In this document: positions 8,615 through 18,316 of the stretch, one piece after another
Position numbering within the stretch: the first letter of the stretch is position 1
Layout: every line of letters begins with the position of its first letter
Assembly (NCBI RefSeq): GCF_015207525.1
Contig: NZ_JADEWR010000002.1
Span: 12,501 to 76,500 of the forward strand
Direction: 5' to 3'
DNA from: Nodosilinea sp. LEGE 06152
GTDB taxonomy: Bacteria > Cyanobacteriota > Cyanobacteriia > Phormidesmidales > Phormidesmidaceae
DNA: 64,000 nucleotides
Notes under the pieces: generated by a model
Told to the model about the DNA's origin: nothing
The model's database searches: none
Seen by the model: the letters and a program-made list of their open reading frames with translations, nothing else
Translations under genes and position numbers: made by a program

Positions 8615-9919
8615 ATGACGCAGTCCATCGAACGCTCCACCGCCACCACGCCTACCTTTTCGGCTCTAAAGTGCCGAGAGTGTGGAACAACCTACGACTT
8701 GGGTGCCAAGCACGTCTGTGAAGATGTCTGCTTTGGCCCACTGGAGGTGGCCTACGACTACGATGCAATTCGTCAGCGGGTGACTCGCAGCACCATTCAA
8801 GCTGGGCCGCTGTCAATCTGGCGCTACAAAGACTTTTTGCCGGTCAGTACCGACACCCCCATTGATGTGGGCACGGGCATGACGCCCCTGGTGCGCTCTA
8901 ACCGCCTGGCTCGGCGGCTGGGCCTCAAAGAACTCTATATAAAAAACGATGCCGTCAACATGCCCACCCTCAGCTTCAAAGACCGGGTGGTATCGGTAGC
9001 GCTGACGCGGGCTCAAGAGCTGGGCTTTACAACGGTTTCTTGCGCCAGCACGGGCAACCTGGCCAACTCTACGGCAGCGATCGCGGCCCATGCCGGGCTA
9101 GACTGCTGCGTATTCATTCCCTCCGACCTAGAGGCCGGCAAGGTGCTGGGCACCTTGATCTACAACCCCACCGTAATGGCGGTACAGGGCAACTACGACC
9201 AGGTCAACCGCCTCTGTTCTGAAGTGGCCAACACCCACGGCTGGGGCTTTGTCAACATCAACCTGCGCCCCTACTACTCAGAAGGGTCTAAAACCCTGGG
9301 CTATGAAGTGGCTGAACAACTAGGCTGGCGACTGCCTGACCACATTGTTGCCCCCCTCGCCTCTGGCTCTCTGTTCACCAAAATCTACAAGGGCTTTCAG
9401 GAGTTCGTTAAAGTGGGTTTGGTCGACGACAAGCCGGTGCGCTTTAGCGGGGCCCAGGCCGAGGGCTGCTCCCCGATCGCCCAAGCCTTTAGGGAAGGCC
9501 ACGATTTTGTCACCCCGGTGAAGCCCCATACGATCGCCAAATCGATCGCCATTGGCAACCCCGCCGACGGCATCTATGCCCTCGACATTGCCCGCAAAAC
9601 CAACGGCAACATTGAGTCGGTCACCGACGCTGAAGTGATCGAAGGCATGAAGCTGCTGGCCGAAACTGAAGGAATCTTTACCGAAACTGCAGGCGGCACC
9701 ACCATTGCAGTACTCAAGAAGCTGGTGGAAGCCGGTAAAATTGACCCCAACGAGTCTACGGTGGTCTACATCACCGGCAATGGCTTAAAGACTCAAGAAG
9801 CCGTACAGGGCTATATTGGCGAACCCTTCACCATTGAGCCCAAGCTCGAAAGCTTTGAGCGGGCTCTAGAGCGGTCTCGCACCCTGGACCGTCTGGAGTG
9901 GCAGCAGGTTCCTGTATAG
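8615..9919 (+). CDS. thrC: Threonine synthase
   Basis: PLP enzyme converting O-phosphohomoserine to threonine, the last step of threonine biosynthesis. It has 434 residues. The N-terminus has four cysteines (20, 23, 35, 39; KCRECG and HVCEDVC), a zinc-ribbon-like cap common in this threonine synthase class. The PLP lysine is Lys122 in TLSFKDR, and the phosphate-binding loop is ASTGNLANS near residues 145-153. The C-terminal PLP-ring contact is probably YITGNGLK. The ATG at 8615 gives the expected N-terminus. A sulfur-carrier gene follows 125 bp downstream. Confidence 0.96.
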   Translation: MTQSIERSTATTPTFSALKCRECGTTYDLGAKHVCEDVCFGPLEVAYDYDAIRQRVTRSTIQAGPLSIWRYKDFLPVSTDTPIDVGTGMTPLVRSNRLARRLGLKELYIKNDAVNMPTLSFKDRVVSVALTRAQELGFTTVSCASTGNLANSTAAIAAHAGLDCCVFIPSDLEAGKVLGTLIYNPTVMAVQGNYDQVNRLCSEVANTHGWGFVNINLRPYYSEGSKTLGYEVAEQLGWRLPDHIVAPLASGSLFTKIYKGFQEFVKVGLVDDKPVRFSGAQAEGCSPIAQAFREGHDFVTPVKPHTIAKSIAIGNPADGIYALDIARKTNGNIESVTDAEVIEGMKLLAETEGIFTETAGGTTIAVLKKLVEAGKIDPNESTVVYITGNGLKTQEAVQGYIGEPFTIEPKLESFERALERSRTLDRLEWQQVPV

Positions 9920-10044
9920 CGCCGTTGCTAACTGGGCTGAGCCAGTTTGGCTTGGCCCGCCCGATCTCCCGGCGATCGCTGTGGGATCATTTTTTTGACT
10001 GCTCCTAGACCTTAACTTCTCAAACCTTAGCGATAGACACCACC

Positions 10045-10320
10045 ATGGCTGTAAAAGTACTCATTCCGACCCCTCTGCAAAAGTTCACCAACAACCAGGC
10101 CGCCCTTGAATGTAGCGGCGGCACCATCGTAGAACTGCTCAACGACCTGGAGAGCAACTGCCCCGGCATTAAAGCTCGCCTCTGCGACGATGCTGGGGAA
10201 CTGCGCCGCTTTGTCAACTTCTACGTCAACAGCGAAGACATTCGTTTTCTCGACGGCAAAGAAACGGCCCTCAGCGACGGGGATGAAGTTAGCATTGTGC
10301 CCGCCGTAGCCGGAGGCTAG
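10045..10320 (+). CDS. MoaD/ThiS-family sulfur carrier protein (CysO-like)
   Basis: 91-residue ubiquitin-fold sulfur carrier ending in the essential Gly-Gly (AVAGG), which in this family is adenylated and thiocarboxylated. The sequence pattern [15 protein letters not shown] and [10 protein letters not shown] resembles mycobacterial CysO, which donates sulfur for a thiocarboxylate route to cysteine. It follows thrC in the same orientation and an intrinsic terminator comes right after, so the two probably form one unit. Whether it serves cysteine synthesis, another thiolation or molybdopterin cannot be decided here; no CysM, MoeB or Mec partner lies adjacent. Confidence 0.88.
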   Translation: MAVKVLIPTPLQKFTNNQAALECSGGTIVELLNDLESNCPGIKARLCDDAGELRRFVNFYVNSEDIRFLDGKETALSDGDEVSIVPAVAGG

Positions 10321-10338
10321 AGGTTTTAAGATAGTCTG

Positions 10339-10385
10339 CGCGATCGCCCCAGGGGAATTTGAATCCCTGGGGCGATCGCGTTTTT
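10339..10385 (+). terminator. Intrinsic terminator after the thrC-sulfur carrier unit
   Basis: A 16-bp perfect stem (10339-10354 with 10365-10380), each arm including a GCGATCGC HIP1 core, encloses a 10-nt loop and is followed by five T. It is a strong plus-strand terminator. Confidence 0.9.
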
Positions 10386-10473
10386 GTAGCCTGGGCTTAA
10401 CCTCGGAGCGCTCAACCGTCACAATAGACACAATAGAAAGGTGGCGTTATGGGCAGCGGCCTACTTTAAACCT

Positions 10474-11736
10474 ATGGACATTGAACCGATTCTTGCTGAA
10501 GCTCTGGCTGGAGCCGACATTTCAGCCGCTGACGGCGTCACGCTATTGCAGCAGCGCGACCCAGAGGCGCTGGCGGCGATTCGGCAGACGGCCGATGCCC
10601 TGCGCCTGCGTCAGGTTGGAGAAACGGTGACCTACGTGGTCAACCGCAACATCAACTTCACCAATATCTGCGAGCAGCACTGCAACTTCTGCGCCTTTCG
10701 CCGCGATGCCGAGACCGAGGGCTCCTACTGGCTCGATTTTTCTCCCATTCTTGAAAAAGCTGCCGAAGCGGTTGCCGTGGGCGCAACCGAAATTTGCATG
10801 CAGGGCGGGCTTAACCCCGCAGCTACAGTTGACGGCAGTTCTCTGCGCTACTACCTGAAGCTAGCAGAGACCATCAAAGGCAGCTATCCAGCTCTGCACC
10901 TGCACGCCTTTTCGCCCCAGGAGGTACAGTTCATCGCTCGCCAAGACGGGCTGGGCTACCGAGACGTGCTGCTGGCGCTACAGGCGGCTGGGGTCGATTC
11001 GCTGCCGGGCACGGCAGCAGAAGTGCTCGACGACGACGTGCGGCGGGTGCTGTGCCCTGAAAAAATCAACTCGGCTACCTGGCTGGAGATTGTTGGGCAG
11101 GCCCACGACATTGGCCTACCGACCACCAGCACCCTGCTGTCGGGCCATATCGAAACTCCGACCCAGCAGATTACCCATCTGGAGAAGCTGCGCCAGCTGC
11201 AGCGTCAGTCTATTGCGTTGGGCCGAACAGCGGCGATTACTGAGTTTATTGTGCTGCCCTTTGTCGGGCAGGAGGCACCTAAACCCCTGCGCCGCCGGGT
11301 AGGGCGCGACCAGCCGGTGCTGGCCGATGCGCTCCTGCTGATGGCGGTAGCCCGCATTTATTTAGGCAACTGGATTGTGAATCACCAGCCCAGCTGGGTT
11401 AAGCTCGGGCTGGCGGGGGCTACCGAGGCGCTGACCTGGGGCTGCAACGATATCGGTGGCACGCTGATGGAAGAGCACATCACCACGATGGCTGGAGCCC
11501 AAGGGGGTACCTGCATGACGGTGGATGATTTGCGGGGTGCGATCGCCAGCCTGAATCGCCCCGCTCAGCAGCGCGACACCCTCTACAGATTGGTTTCATC
11601 CAGCGGCAGCGCATCAGACGGGGCTGCATCAGACGGGACTGTGTCAGAAGCGTCTGGGAACCCAACGGCGTCCTCGACATCGACAGGGAACACCGCCCCA
11701 GCCCGACAGTCGCGTAGCCAGAGCCTGATCGCCTGA
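10474..11736 (+). CDS. cofH: 7,8-didemethyl-8-hydroxy-5-deazariboflavin synthase subunit CofH
   Basis: Radical SAM enzyme that couples the hydroxybenzyl group of tyrosine to a pyrimidine intermediate, part of deazaflavin (FO) synthesis; in cyanobacteria FO serves photolyases. The cluster ligands are Cys66, 70 and 73 ([12 protein letters not shown]). [11 protein letters not shown] and [10 protein letters not shown] are family motifs. An in-frame GTG at 10441 would add 11 residues; the ATG at 10474 fits the family better. CofG is not in the window. The last ~50 residues, after LYRLV, are a Ser/Ala/Thr-rich tail not expected for CofH; it is encoded by a short tandem repeat and overlaps the convergent gene. 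Confidence 0.93.
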   Translation: MDIEPILAEALAGADISAADGVTLLQQRDPEALAAIRQTADALRLRQVGETVTYVVNRNINFTNICEQHCNFCAFRRDAETEGSYWLDFSPILEKAAEAVAVGATEICMQGGLNPAATVDGSSLRYYLKLAETIKGSYPALHLHAFSPQEVQFIARQDGLGYRDVLLALQAAGVDSLPGTAAEVLDDDVRRVLCPEKINSATWLEIVGQAHDIGLPTTSTLLSGHIETPTQQITHLEKLRQLQRQSIALGRTAAITEFIVLPFVGQEAPKPLRRRVGRDQPVLADALLLMAVARIYLGNWIVNHQPSWVKLGLAGATEALTWGCNDIGGTLMEEHITTMAGAQGGTCMTVDDLRGAIASLNRPAQQRDTLYRLVSSSGSASDGAASDGTVSEASGNPTASSTSTGNTAPARQSRSQSLIA

Positions 11737-12386
11737 CCCACAATGCCATCGCTACTTTCCTCGGGTGGGGTAGGCGGACGCTGATCTGAGACTGCGGCCA
11801 GGGGGCCAGCGCCTGCCGCATAGCGACCGAGGCTGGAGTAGAGCAGGGCCATGTACCAACCGTCCTGGCTCTGCACTAAAAACAGCCAGTGATAGTTTTG
11901 CAGCGCAGCCACCTGGTTTCGCCAGTACTGGCGCTCCAGGGTGGTAAAGAACACCTGCTGAAGCGGACTGTCGCCACGGGCCGCAGAATCACCGTCCGGA
12001 TCTTCACGGCCTAAGGAATCAGCCGGGGAATCCGTTGGAGAATAGTCAGACAGATCGATGGGGGTAAAGTCGGGCAGGCTAGCGATCACAACGATGTTAG
12101 GAGGAGCAACGCTGGGCTCCTCTGCCGATAGGCGCAGGTTGCGGCTGGCCACCCGGTTGGCATAGCTGGGCAGGTCTGTCAACAGCCGGGCAGTCAGCCC
12201 CTCGAGATCGCTAGGGCAACGGTTGGGGGGGCGTAGATACGGCGTCTCTGGGAGCGGGGGAGAAACTTGTGCAAAGCTACCGCTCAACGGACTCAAAGTC
12301 GCTACCAGAGTAGCTACTCCCAGCCGCAGAGCCAACAGCAGTCGGTATAGGGGTTGATGCACTAGGGGGCGATCGCGGCAGAGCAT
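11583..12386 (-). CDS. Exported protein of unknown function
   Basis: About 267 residues, family not recognised. The N-terminus (from ATG 12386, MLCRDRPL) carries basic residues and a hydrophobic stretch [16 protein letters not shown] ending near SGSFAQ, a plausible signal peptide. The mature part has an Asp/Ser/Pro-rich linker (about 110-140), an aromatic core with [20 protein letters not shown] and [14 protein letters not shown], then [17 protein letters not shown], which looks conserved. The C-terminal tail is a low-complexity Asp/Ser/Pro stretch encoded by the 15-bp repeat. It starts inside the 3' end of pyrF (25-bp overlap) and is probably the last gene of the efp-accB-pyrF cluster. A TTG at 12395 is an alternative start. 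Confidence 0.7.
   Translation of the reverse strand: MLCRDRPLVHQPLYRLLLALRLGVATLVATLSPLSGSFAQVSPPLPETPYLRPPNRCPSDLEGLTARLLTDLPSYANRVASRNLRLSAEEPSVAPPNIVVIASLPDFTPIDLSDYSPTDSPADSLGREDPDGDSAARGDSPLQQVFFTTLERQYWRNQVAALQNYHWLFLVQSQDGWYMALLYSSLGRYAAGAGPLAAVSDQRPPTPPEESSDGIVGQAIRLWLRDCRAGAVFPVDVEDAVGFPDASDTVPSDAAPSDALPLDETNL
11596..11655. repeat. 15-bp minisatellite read by two convergent genes
   Basis: Three units (11611-11625, 11626-11640 and the diverged 11641-11655) with consensus GCATCAGACGGGGCT, plus a weaker copy at 11596-11610. On the plus strand it encodes ASDGA-like units in the CofH tail; on the minus strand it encodes PSDAA-like units in the exported protein. Confidence 0.8.
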
Positions 12387-13087
12387 TCTTCGCAAATGCG
12401 CCCAAAGGCGGCAGCGGGGTCGGGGGCCGCCGTAATCGGGCGACCAATCACCAGGTAAGTGGCTCCGGCCTGGAGGGCCTGCAGGGGCGTGAGCGTGCGC
12501 CGCTGGTCGTGGCTGCTGGCCCAGGTGGGACGTACCCCAGGGCAGACCAGGGCAAACTCGGCGGGCAAAAAGCGCCGCAGCTGACTGGCTTCTTGGGGTG
12601 AGCAGACCGCTCCCTGTAGGCCACTGTCTTGGGCCAGCCGCGCCATTTGCAGCACATAGCTGGTCGACTCAAGCGGAATTTTTAGCTCCTCAGCCAAAAC
12701 ACTGGGGGCAATGCTGGTCAGCAGCGTCACACCCAGCACAGTGGGGGGCTCGACACCTGCCGCTGCGGCTCCGGCGATCGCAGCGGTTTGAGCCGCCACC
12801 AGAGCCTCTTTGCCCGCCGCCGTATGAACGGTGAGCAGGTCAACCCCATAGCGGCCTACGGCGGCGCAAGCCCCCGCCATCGTATTGGGAATGTCGTGAA
12901 ACTTGAGGTCGAGAAACACCCGCTTTTGCCGCGCCTTGAGGGTCTCAATCAGCGCGGGGCCAGCGCTGACAAACAGCTCAAGACCCACCTTCCAGAAGAT
13001 CACCTGGGGTAGCGCCTCCACCAGGGCCAGAGCCGCCGAGGCCGAGGGCACATCTAAAGGCACAATTATGCGCTGGTCAACAGACAT
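12362..13087 (-). CDS. pyrF: Orotidine 5'-phosphate decarboxylase
   Basis: Decarboxylates OMP to UMP, the last step of pyrimidine synthesis. About 241 residues in a TIM barrel. The catalytic Lys/Asp network is seen in [12 protein letters not shown], with the N-terminal IIVPLDVPS strand, the phosphate-side CPGVRP and the final [11 protein letters not shown]. Start: ATG at 13087 (MSVDQRI); a GTG two codons upstream (13093) is also in frame. It follows accB by about 20 bp and overlaps the downstream exported-protein gene, so the three are likely co-transcribed. Confidence 0.95.
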   Translation of the reverse strand: MSVDQRIIVPLDVPSASAALALVEALPQVIFWKVGLELFVSAGPALIETLKARQKRVFLDLKFHDIPNTMAGACAAVGRYGVDLLTVHTAAGKEALVAAQTAAIAGAAAAGVEPPTVLGVTLLTSIAPSVLAEELKIPLESTSYVLQMARLAQDSGLQGAVCSPQEASQLRRFLPAEFALVCPGVRPTWASSHDQRRTLTPLQALQAGATYLVIGRPITAAPDPAAAFGRICEECSAAIAP

Positions 13088-13106
13088 AGACACACCAGGG
13101 CAAAGG

Positions 13107-13598
13107 TCACGCCGGTCGCACCAACATCAGGGTTTGGCCAAACTCTACCGGCTGAGAGTTCTCGACTAAAATCTCCACAATTTCGCCGCTAACCTCGGCC
13201 TCCAGCTCGTTCATCAGCTTCATAGCTTCGATAATACACACCGTTTGCCCAGTGCTGATGCGATCGCCCACGCCTACAAAGGGAGGCTCTTCCGGAGCCG
13301 GAGACCGATAAAACGTGCCTACCATAGGAGAATTGATGGCGATTAAATCGCTGCCCTTGCCCGGTGGTGCGACCGGCGGCGTAGTCAAGGCCGGGGTCGG
13401 CTCAACCACAGGCGGCGGAGCGCTCACAACCAGCTCTGGCCCAGCCCCCGAGGCTACAGGTGCCGCGGCCACCGCTACCATAGCGCCGGGTTTACGCAGG
13501 GTAAGCTCAAAATCTGAGCTTTTGAGGGTGAGCTCAACAATATCGCTCTGGCTCAGGGCGGCGACTAAGTCTCTCAGGTCGGTGACGCTTAATTCCAC
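13107..13598 (-). CDS. accB: Biotin carboxyl carrier protein of acetyl-CoA carboxylase
   Basis: Carries carboxybiotin between biotin carboxylase and carboxyltransferase in malonyl-CoA formation, the first step of fatty acid synthesis. The 163 residues show the usual AccB layout: an N-terminal domain ([14 protein letters not shown]), a Pro/Ala/Val-rich linker (about 38-82) and the C-terminal biotinyl domain. The biotin attachment site is Lys127 within EAMKLMNE, with the thumb region [12 protein letters not shown]. It is downstream of efp, an arrangement widely conserved in cyanobacteria. Confidence 0.97.
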   Translation of the reverse strand: MELSVTDLRDLVAALSQSDIVELTLKSSDFELTLRKPGAMVAVAAAPVASGAGPELVVSAPPPVVEPTPALTTPPVAPPGKGSDLIAINSPMVGTFYRSPAPEEPPFVGVGDRISTGQTVCIIEAMKLMNELEAEVSGEIVEILVENSQPVEFGQTLMLVRPA

Positions 13599-13707
13599 GG
13601 CGTAAGTCTCATACGGTCAGATCGGGATTTATAAAAATTTGGCGACTCAGCTGAGCCAGAGGCGGCTTAGATCGCTTGGACACCATTGCATGTTGACGAC
13701 GGTTGCT

Positions 13708-14265
13708 CTACTCGCGGCCCAGGTAGGTGTCGGTGCGGGTGTCAACCTTAATTTTTTCGCCAATCGAGATAAACAGCGGCACCATCACCTGGGCCCCGGT
13801 TTCAAGGATGGCGGGCTTGGTGCCGCCGGTAGCGGTGTCGCCCTTCACCCCAGGGTCGGTTTGAGTGACTTCTAGCACAATGGAGTTAGGCAGTTCAACC
13901 TCTAAAATTTGACCATTCCAGCTCACTACGCTGACGGCCATTTCCTCTTTTAGATATTTCACCTGGGGGCCAATCTCATCGGTAGTCAGGCGCACTTCCT
14001 CATAGGTTTCCATATCCATGAAGACGAGGTCTTCGCCATCGCGGTAGGTGTGCTGCATGTCTCGCTTTTCAATCACCGCCTGGGGTACGGTTTCGCCAGC
14101 TCGAAAGGTTTTTTCAACGGTGTTGCCAGATTTGACATTCTTGAGCTTGGTGCGCACAAAGGCAGAGCCTTTACCCGGCTTAACGTGGAGAAATTCGACC
14201 ACGCGCCAGACGGAGCCGTCTAGCTCAATGGAGGTACCGGTGCGAAAGTCGTTGCTAGAAATCAT
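13708..14265 (-). CDS. efp: Translation elongation factor P
   Basis: Relieves ribosome stalling at polyproline motifs. 185 residues, the normal length, with the KOW-like N-terminal domain, two OB domains and the C-terminal signature ending [13 protein letters not shown]. The tip residue is Lys32 ([10 protein letters not shown]), so modification by a lysine-type pathway or function without modification is possible. The upstream gene is divergent (cyclophilin), with a 284-bp shared promoter region. The polyproline-containing AccB linker lies in the next gene. Confidence 0.97.
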   Translation of the reverse strand: MISSNDFRTGTSIELDGSVWRVVEFLHVKPGKGSAFVRTKLKNVKSGNTVEKTFRAGETVPQAVIEKRDMQHTYRDGEDLVFMDMETYEEVRLTTDEIGPQVKYLKEEMAVSVVSWNGQILEVELPNSIVLEVTQTDPGVKGDTATGGTKPAILETGAQVMVPLFISIGEKIKVDTRTDTYLGRE

Positions 14266-14549
14266 GGCGCTGGCTACGGTGGACAGTCTTTATTTGGCAT
14301 CTCATTTTACCCCCCTATGGCCATTTCCCACAGGATTTTGCCCCTAACCAGACCTCAGGCTAGACGAATCAGAACGCCACTCCTCTAAAGCCTAGCTCAG
14401 CTAGAGATAACGCCTTGCCCCAGAGGGAGTGGCCTAAGTCAGAGGACCGGGGTCGGAGGAGCAAGGCCAGGGGGGCTCCAGAGTATGACAAGATTGTAGG
14501 GGCGCAGTGCGCTGCAGGACAGAGGCCGCCTGGGGCGGAAAATGACGTT

Positions 14550-15704
14550 ATGGCCAAGAACATGCAGGCAATGAACAAACGGCTGGGTTTAGGCGGGAGT
14601 ACTCTGACACGGCTTTTGGCGCGGCTGGGGTGGGGGTTGGTGGTGATGGTCAGCCTGTGGCTTGGTCCGGCGGCCACAGCCAATGCCCTGCCGACTGGTC
14701 CGCTGGTGGCCTACCTGCCCCCGGGCAACGCCATTACCGACGGTCGGGCGCTGCTGCGCTACTCGTTGCCCATCGACAACCCGGATATTCGAACGGTGCA
14801 GGCCACCCTGGAAGGTCTCTCAGACTGGTTGCGCAGCAAGCGCTGGGGACCCATGGGCAAAGACCTGACCAAGGTGGAGCGCATTCTAATGCGCAATCGG
14901 GAAACCATGCTGGCAGCGGTGCCCAGCGGTAAGCGGGCGGCCGCAATCTCCTACCTTGACGACATCGAAACCCAGCTGGTGCCTCTGCGAGAGGCGGTTG
15001 ACCAGCACGATCGCGAGACCGTATGGCTCAAGCGAGCGGCTATTCTCGACGACGTCAGCCGCATTGAAGAGCTGATGGTGACAGACTTTCCCTACGCTGT
15101 GCCGCCGGAGTACGACGCCCTACCCCAGCTCAAGGGCCGCGCTACGGTGGAAATTAAAACCAGCAAGGGCACAATGCAGGCCGTCATCGATGGCTACAGC
15201 GCTCCGGTAACCGGCGGCAATTTTATCGACTTAGTGCAGCGCGGTTTCTACGACGGCATGGAGTTTACCCGAGCCGAAGACAACTACGTGCTGCAAACAG
15301 GCGACCCGGCTGGCCCCGAAGACGGCTTTGTCGACCCTAAAACCAAGGCTTACCGGGCTATACCCCTCGAAATTTTGGTCAAGGGTGACGAGGCCCCGGT
15401 CTACGGCACCACCTTAGAAGACATTGGTCGCTTTTTAGATGCGCCGGTGCTGCCCTTCTCGGCCTTTGGCACCCTGGGTATGGCCCGCCCCAATACCGAC
15501 CCCAACGGCGGCTCGTCGCAGTTTTTCTTTTTCTTGTTTGAACCCGAGATGACGCCAGCGGGGCTCAATTTGCTGGACGGGCGCTATGCGGTGTTTGGCT
15601 ACGTGGTCGAGAATAAAGAGGTTTTAGAGCAGCTCACCCAGGGCGATCGCATCGAATCAATTCGGGTGGTTGCCGGGGCCGACAACCTGGTGCAGCCCGC
15701 CTAA
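14550..15704 (+). CDS. CYP38/TLP40-type thylakoid-lumen cyclophilin
   Basis: Two-domain protein of about 384 residues resembling plant CYP38 (TLP40), which assists photosystem II assembly and repair in the thylakoid lumen. A signal sequence is seen after the start (LARLGWGLVVMVSLWLGPAATANA). An N-terminal helical region (about 60-190) is followed by a cyclophilin-like domain with VIDGYSAPVTGGNFIDLVQR, MEFTRAEDNYVLQTGDP, and GTLGMARPNTDPNGGSSQFF. The catalytic arginine context is altered relative to standard cyclophilins (FTRAEDNYVLQTGD), as in CYP38, so isomerase activity may be weak. Start: ATG at 14550 (MAKNMQAM); the reading frame is open to 14415, but that extension lacks family character. 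Confidence 0.87.
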   Translation: MAKNMQAMNKRLGLGGSTLTRLLARLGWGLVVMVSLWLGPAATANALPTGPLVAYLPPGNAITDGRALLRYSLPIDNPDIRTVQATLEGLSDWLRSKRWGPMGKDLTKVERILMRNRETMLAAVPSGKRAAAISYLDDIETQLVPLREAVDQHDRETVWLKRAAILDDVSRIEELMVTDFPYAVPPEYDALPQLKGRATVEIKTSKGTMQAVIDGYSAPVTGGNFIDLVQRGFYDGMEFTRAEDNYVLQTGDPAGPEDGFVDPKTKAYRAIPLEILVKGDEAPVYGTTLEDIGRFLDAPVLPFSAFGTLGMARPNTDPNGGSSQFFFFLFEPEMTPAGLNLLDGRYAVFGYVVENKEVLEQLTQGDRIESIRVVAGADNLVQPA

Positions 15705-15725
15705 GTCTGTTTCTCTGGCCTGCCC

Positions 15726-16763
15726 GTGAGCGACCCACAAACCATTGCCGAGCTGGGGGAACTGGGGCTGCTGCAGCGGCTGTTCCGGTTCTGCCCTGGG
15801 GATGTGATTGGCGACGACGGAGCGGTGGTGGCCCTGCCCCCCGATCAGCGCCTGGTCGTCACCACCGACGTATTGGTCGATGGGGTCCACTTCAGCGATC
15901 GCACCACCGCCCCGACCGATGTGGGCTGGCGCGCTGTCGCCGCCAATCTCTCTGACCTGGCCGCCATGGGGGCAAGCCCGGTGGGCATTACTGTGGGCCT
16001 GAGCCTGCCGGGGCACACCCCCCTAGCCTGGGTAGAAGGGCTATATGAGGGCATGGCCGCTGGCCTTAGCCGCTGGGGCGGCGTGGTGCTGGGGGGCGAC
16101 CTCTGCCGCGCCGACACCAAAAGCGTGGCCATTACGGCCCTGGGCAGCGTGCGGCCTGAGCGCGCCCTCTACCGCCACCGCGCTCAGCCGGGGCAGGCGA
16201 TTGTGGCCACGGGTCACCACGGGCTGTCGCGGGCGGGGCTGGAGCTACTGCTGCACCCCGAGCGGGGCGTAGAGGTAGCCGAGGCCGATCGCGATCGCTG
16301 GGTAGCCGCCCACCAGCGGCCCCAGCCCCGTTTTGATGCGATCGCCGTTCTGGGGCAAGTGCTGGGGGCCGAGGCCAACACAGACGCGATCGCCGCGATG
16401 GACTCCAGCGACGGCCTGGCTAACGCGGTGCTGCACCTGTGCCAGGCCAGCGGCGTTGGAGCTGTGCTGCGGGCGGACGACCTGCCCATTGACCCAGCGG
16501 TAGCGACCTGGGTGGGGCGATCGCAGGCAATCGACTGGTGCCTCTACGGTGGCGAAGACTTTGAGCTGGTGCTGTGTCTGCCCTGGCCCCAGGCCAGAGC
16601 GCTGCGGACCGAGTTGGGGAGCAACTGCACCATCGTCGGCGAAACAACAGCGACCCTGGGCGTTGAGCTGCAGCCCGCAGACGCAGTGCCCCCCACTGTA
16701 CTCAGTTTTAACCAGGGCTTTCAGCATTTCGCAGCGGTCCCCCAACCGGAGGGCCAGCCCTAA
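15726..16763 (+). CDS. thiL: Thiamine-monophosphate kinase
   Basis: Phosphorylates thiamine monophosphate to the cofactor thiamine diphosphate. 345 residues, GTG start only 21 bp after the cyclophilin stop, so probably the same transcript. Seen: the metal and ATP sites GDDGAVVALP, the TTDVLVDGVHF motif, NLSDLAAMGASP, GGDLCRAD, and MDSSDGLANAV with LYGGEDFELVL near the end, all typical of ThiL. GC-rich, with several HIP1 sites. Confidence 0.95.
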   Translation: MSDPQTIAELGELGLLQRLFRFCPGDVIGDDGAVVALPPDQRLVVTTDVLVDGVHFSDRTTAPTDVGWRAVAANLSDLAAMGASPVGITVGLSLPGHTPLAWVEGLYEGMAAGLSRWGGVVLGGDLCRADTKSVAITALGSVRPERALYRHRAQPGQAIVATGHHGLSRAGLELLLHPERGVEVAEADRDRWVAAHQRPQPRFDAIAVLGQVLGAEANTDAIAAMDSSDGLANAVLHLCQASGVGAVLRADDLPIDPAVATWVGRSQAIDWCLYGGEDFELVLCLPWPQARALRTELGSNCTIVGETTATLGVELQPADAVPPTVLSFNQGFQHFAAVPQPEGQP

Positions 16764-16898
16764 ATATCAGCCTCTAATATCAGCCCTAAACAATAGTTTC
16801 AGAATGCGACGGCCCCAGCCCGGTGGGGTTTAATGGGGGTAAACCTGGCCAGAGGCCGGCTCGCCGGATTACCCATCAGCCCGACGCCCCGTTTTACC

Positions 16899-18167
16899 AT
16901 GACTGCTAACCCTCTGGACGACCTACGGCCCCTCTGTCGAGACGAGGCCGCCTTTGAGCAACTGCAGCAGGTGTTAGCTCGGCACCAGGCCAGCCGCGAT
17001 CGCGGCTACCTCGAGCAGGCTCGGCAGACCCAGCGCACCCAGGCCCTAGAGGCTCAGCGCCAGGCAGCAGAAGCCGCCAGCCAGGCCAAAAGCCGCTTTT
17101 TAGCCATGATTAGCCATGAGCTGCGCACCCCGCTCAACGCCGTGCTGGGGCTGTCGGCGCTGCTGTCCCGCCAGGTAGTGGGTCCGCTCAACGCCAAACA
17201 GGTGGAGTACCTGAACTACATCCACGGCAGCGGTGAGCACCTGCTGGCCATCATCAGCGACATTCTCGATCTGTCTAAGGTGGAGTCAGGCCAGGAGCAC
17301 CTGCGGCTGACGGAGGTATCGCTGCCGGAGCTGTGTCAATCGTGTTTGGCTATGATCCAGCCCCGCGCCGCCGAGAAGGGGCTGACGCTAGCCTATCGGG
17401 GGGCAACCGACGCCGACACCTGTTTGGCCGACGAGCGTCGCCTGCGCCAGATGTTGCTCAACCTGCTGTCGAACGCCGTCAAGTTTACGCCCCAGGGGCA
17501 GGTCACGCTGGCGGTGCAGCGCCGCGATACCCAAATAGAATTTAAAGTTGAAGACACCGGCATTGGCATTCCGGCCGATCAGCTGGAGCAGATTTTTCAG
17601 CCCTTTACCCAGCTCGATCACGAGCTCAACCGTCAGTACGATGGTGCGGGTCTGGGGCTGTCTCTGACTCGCCAGCTGGCCCAGCTTCACGGGGGTTATC
17701 TGCGGGTTGAGTCGGTGGTGGGGCGGGGCAGCCAGTTCTTTTTGCAGTTGCCAATCCACGGGCCGGGGGGTAGCACATCGTCAACTGCCCAAACGATCGG
17801 CGCGCCGCTGTTGGGGGCCGGGGGGCAACGCCTCGTGGTCATCGATACCGACCTCGACCATCACCGGGCGCTGGTGGCCTACGTTCGAGCCTGCGGGTGG
17901 CAGGTGAACGGCTGCCGCAGCTGGGCCGAGGTGCAGCAGCAGCTGGCGGTGAATGTGCCCCATCTGCTGATTGTGGGCGATCGCGAAGCCCGCAACCCCG
18001 CCCTAGCCGCCCACCTGCAGCAGCTCAAGCCACCGCGAGTGCCCCAGCCTATCAAAGTCGCCATTCTGTGCCCTCAGGATGCAGCGATCGCCACGCTGGT
18101 GGCAGCGGACGCCTACATCGACCTCCCCCTCACCATTCCCAAGCTAGAGCGAGTGCTGTCGCTGTAG
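16899..18167 (+). CDS. Sensor histidine kinase with degenerate C-terminal receiver-like domain
   Basis: About 422 residues, soluble. A short N-terminal coiled coil (about 20-65, Gln/Arg/Ala-rich) replaces a sensor domain. The phospho-acceptor is about His73 in MISHELRTPLNAVLGL. The ATPase domain shows LLNLLSNAVKFTP, VEDTGIGIPADQL and GAGLGLSLTRQLA. The last ~115 residues fold like a receiver (RLVVIDTDLDHH, HLLIVGDRE, DAYIDLPLTIPKLERVL), but the conserved Lys of the KP motif is Leu, so it is probably a pseudo-receiver. The ATG at 16899 is preferred; the frame is open from 16833. Partner unknown. Confidence 0.87.
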   Translation: MTANPLDDLRPLCRDEAAFEQLQQVLARHQASRDRGYLEQARQTQRTQALEAQRQAAEAASQAKSRFLAMISHELRTPLNAVLGLSALLSRQVVGPLNAKQVEYLNYIHGSGEHLLAIISDILDLSKVESGQEHLRLTEVSLPELCQSCLAMIQPRAAEKGLTLAYRGATDADTCLADERRLRQMLLNLLSNAVKFTPQGQVTLAVQRRDTQIEFKVEDTGIGIPADQLEQIFQPFTQLDHELNRQYDGAGLGLSLTRQLAQLHGGYLRVESVVGRGSQFFLQLPIHGPGGSTSSTAQTIGAPLLGAGGQRLVVIDTDLDHHRALVAYVRACGWQVNGCRSWAEVQQQLAVNVPHLLIVGDREARNPALAAHLQQLKPPRVPQPIKVAILCPQDAAIATLVAADAYIDLPLTIPKLERVLSL

Positions 18168-18316
18168 ACAACTTGGCCCGCCCAATCGTTGACAGCCAGC
18201 TCAGGTTGAAAGGATTGGCGTCAGCTGGGGAAGATTTACAGAATTCGATACACTATTAAGGGTCAAGCCCTGATTTAGCGAGTACTTGCCCGATATTACG
18301 TTCAGGATCAGCCTCC

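Noticed and set aside
14415..14549. 45-residue N-terminal extension of the cyclophilin
   Set aside because: Arg/Pro-rich and placed before the signal peptide, which would then not be N-terminal.
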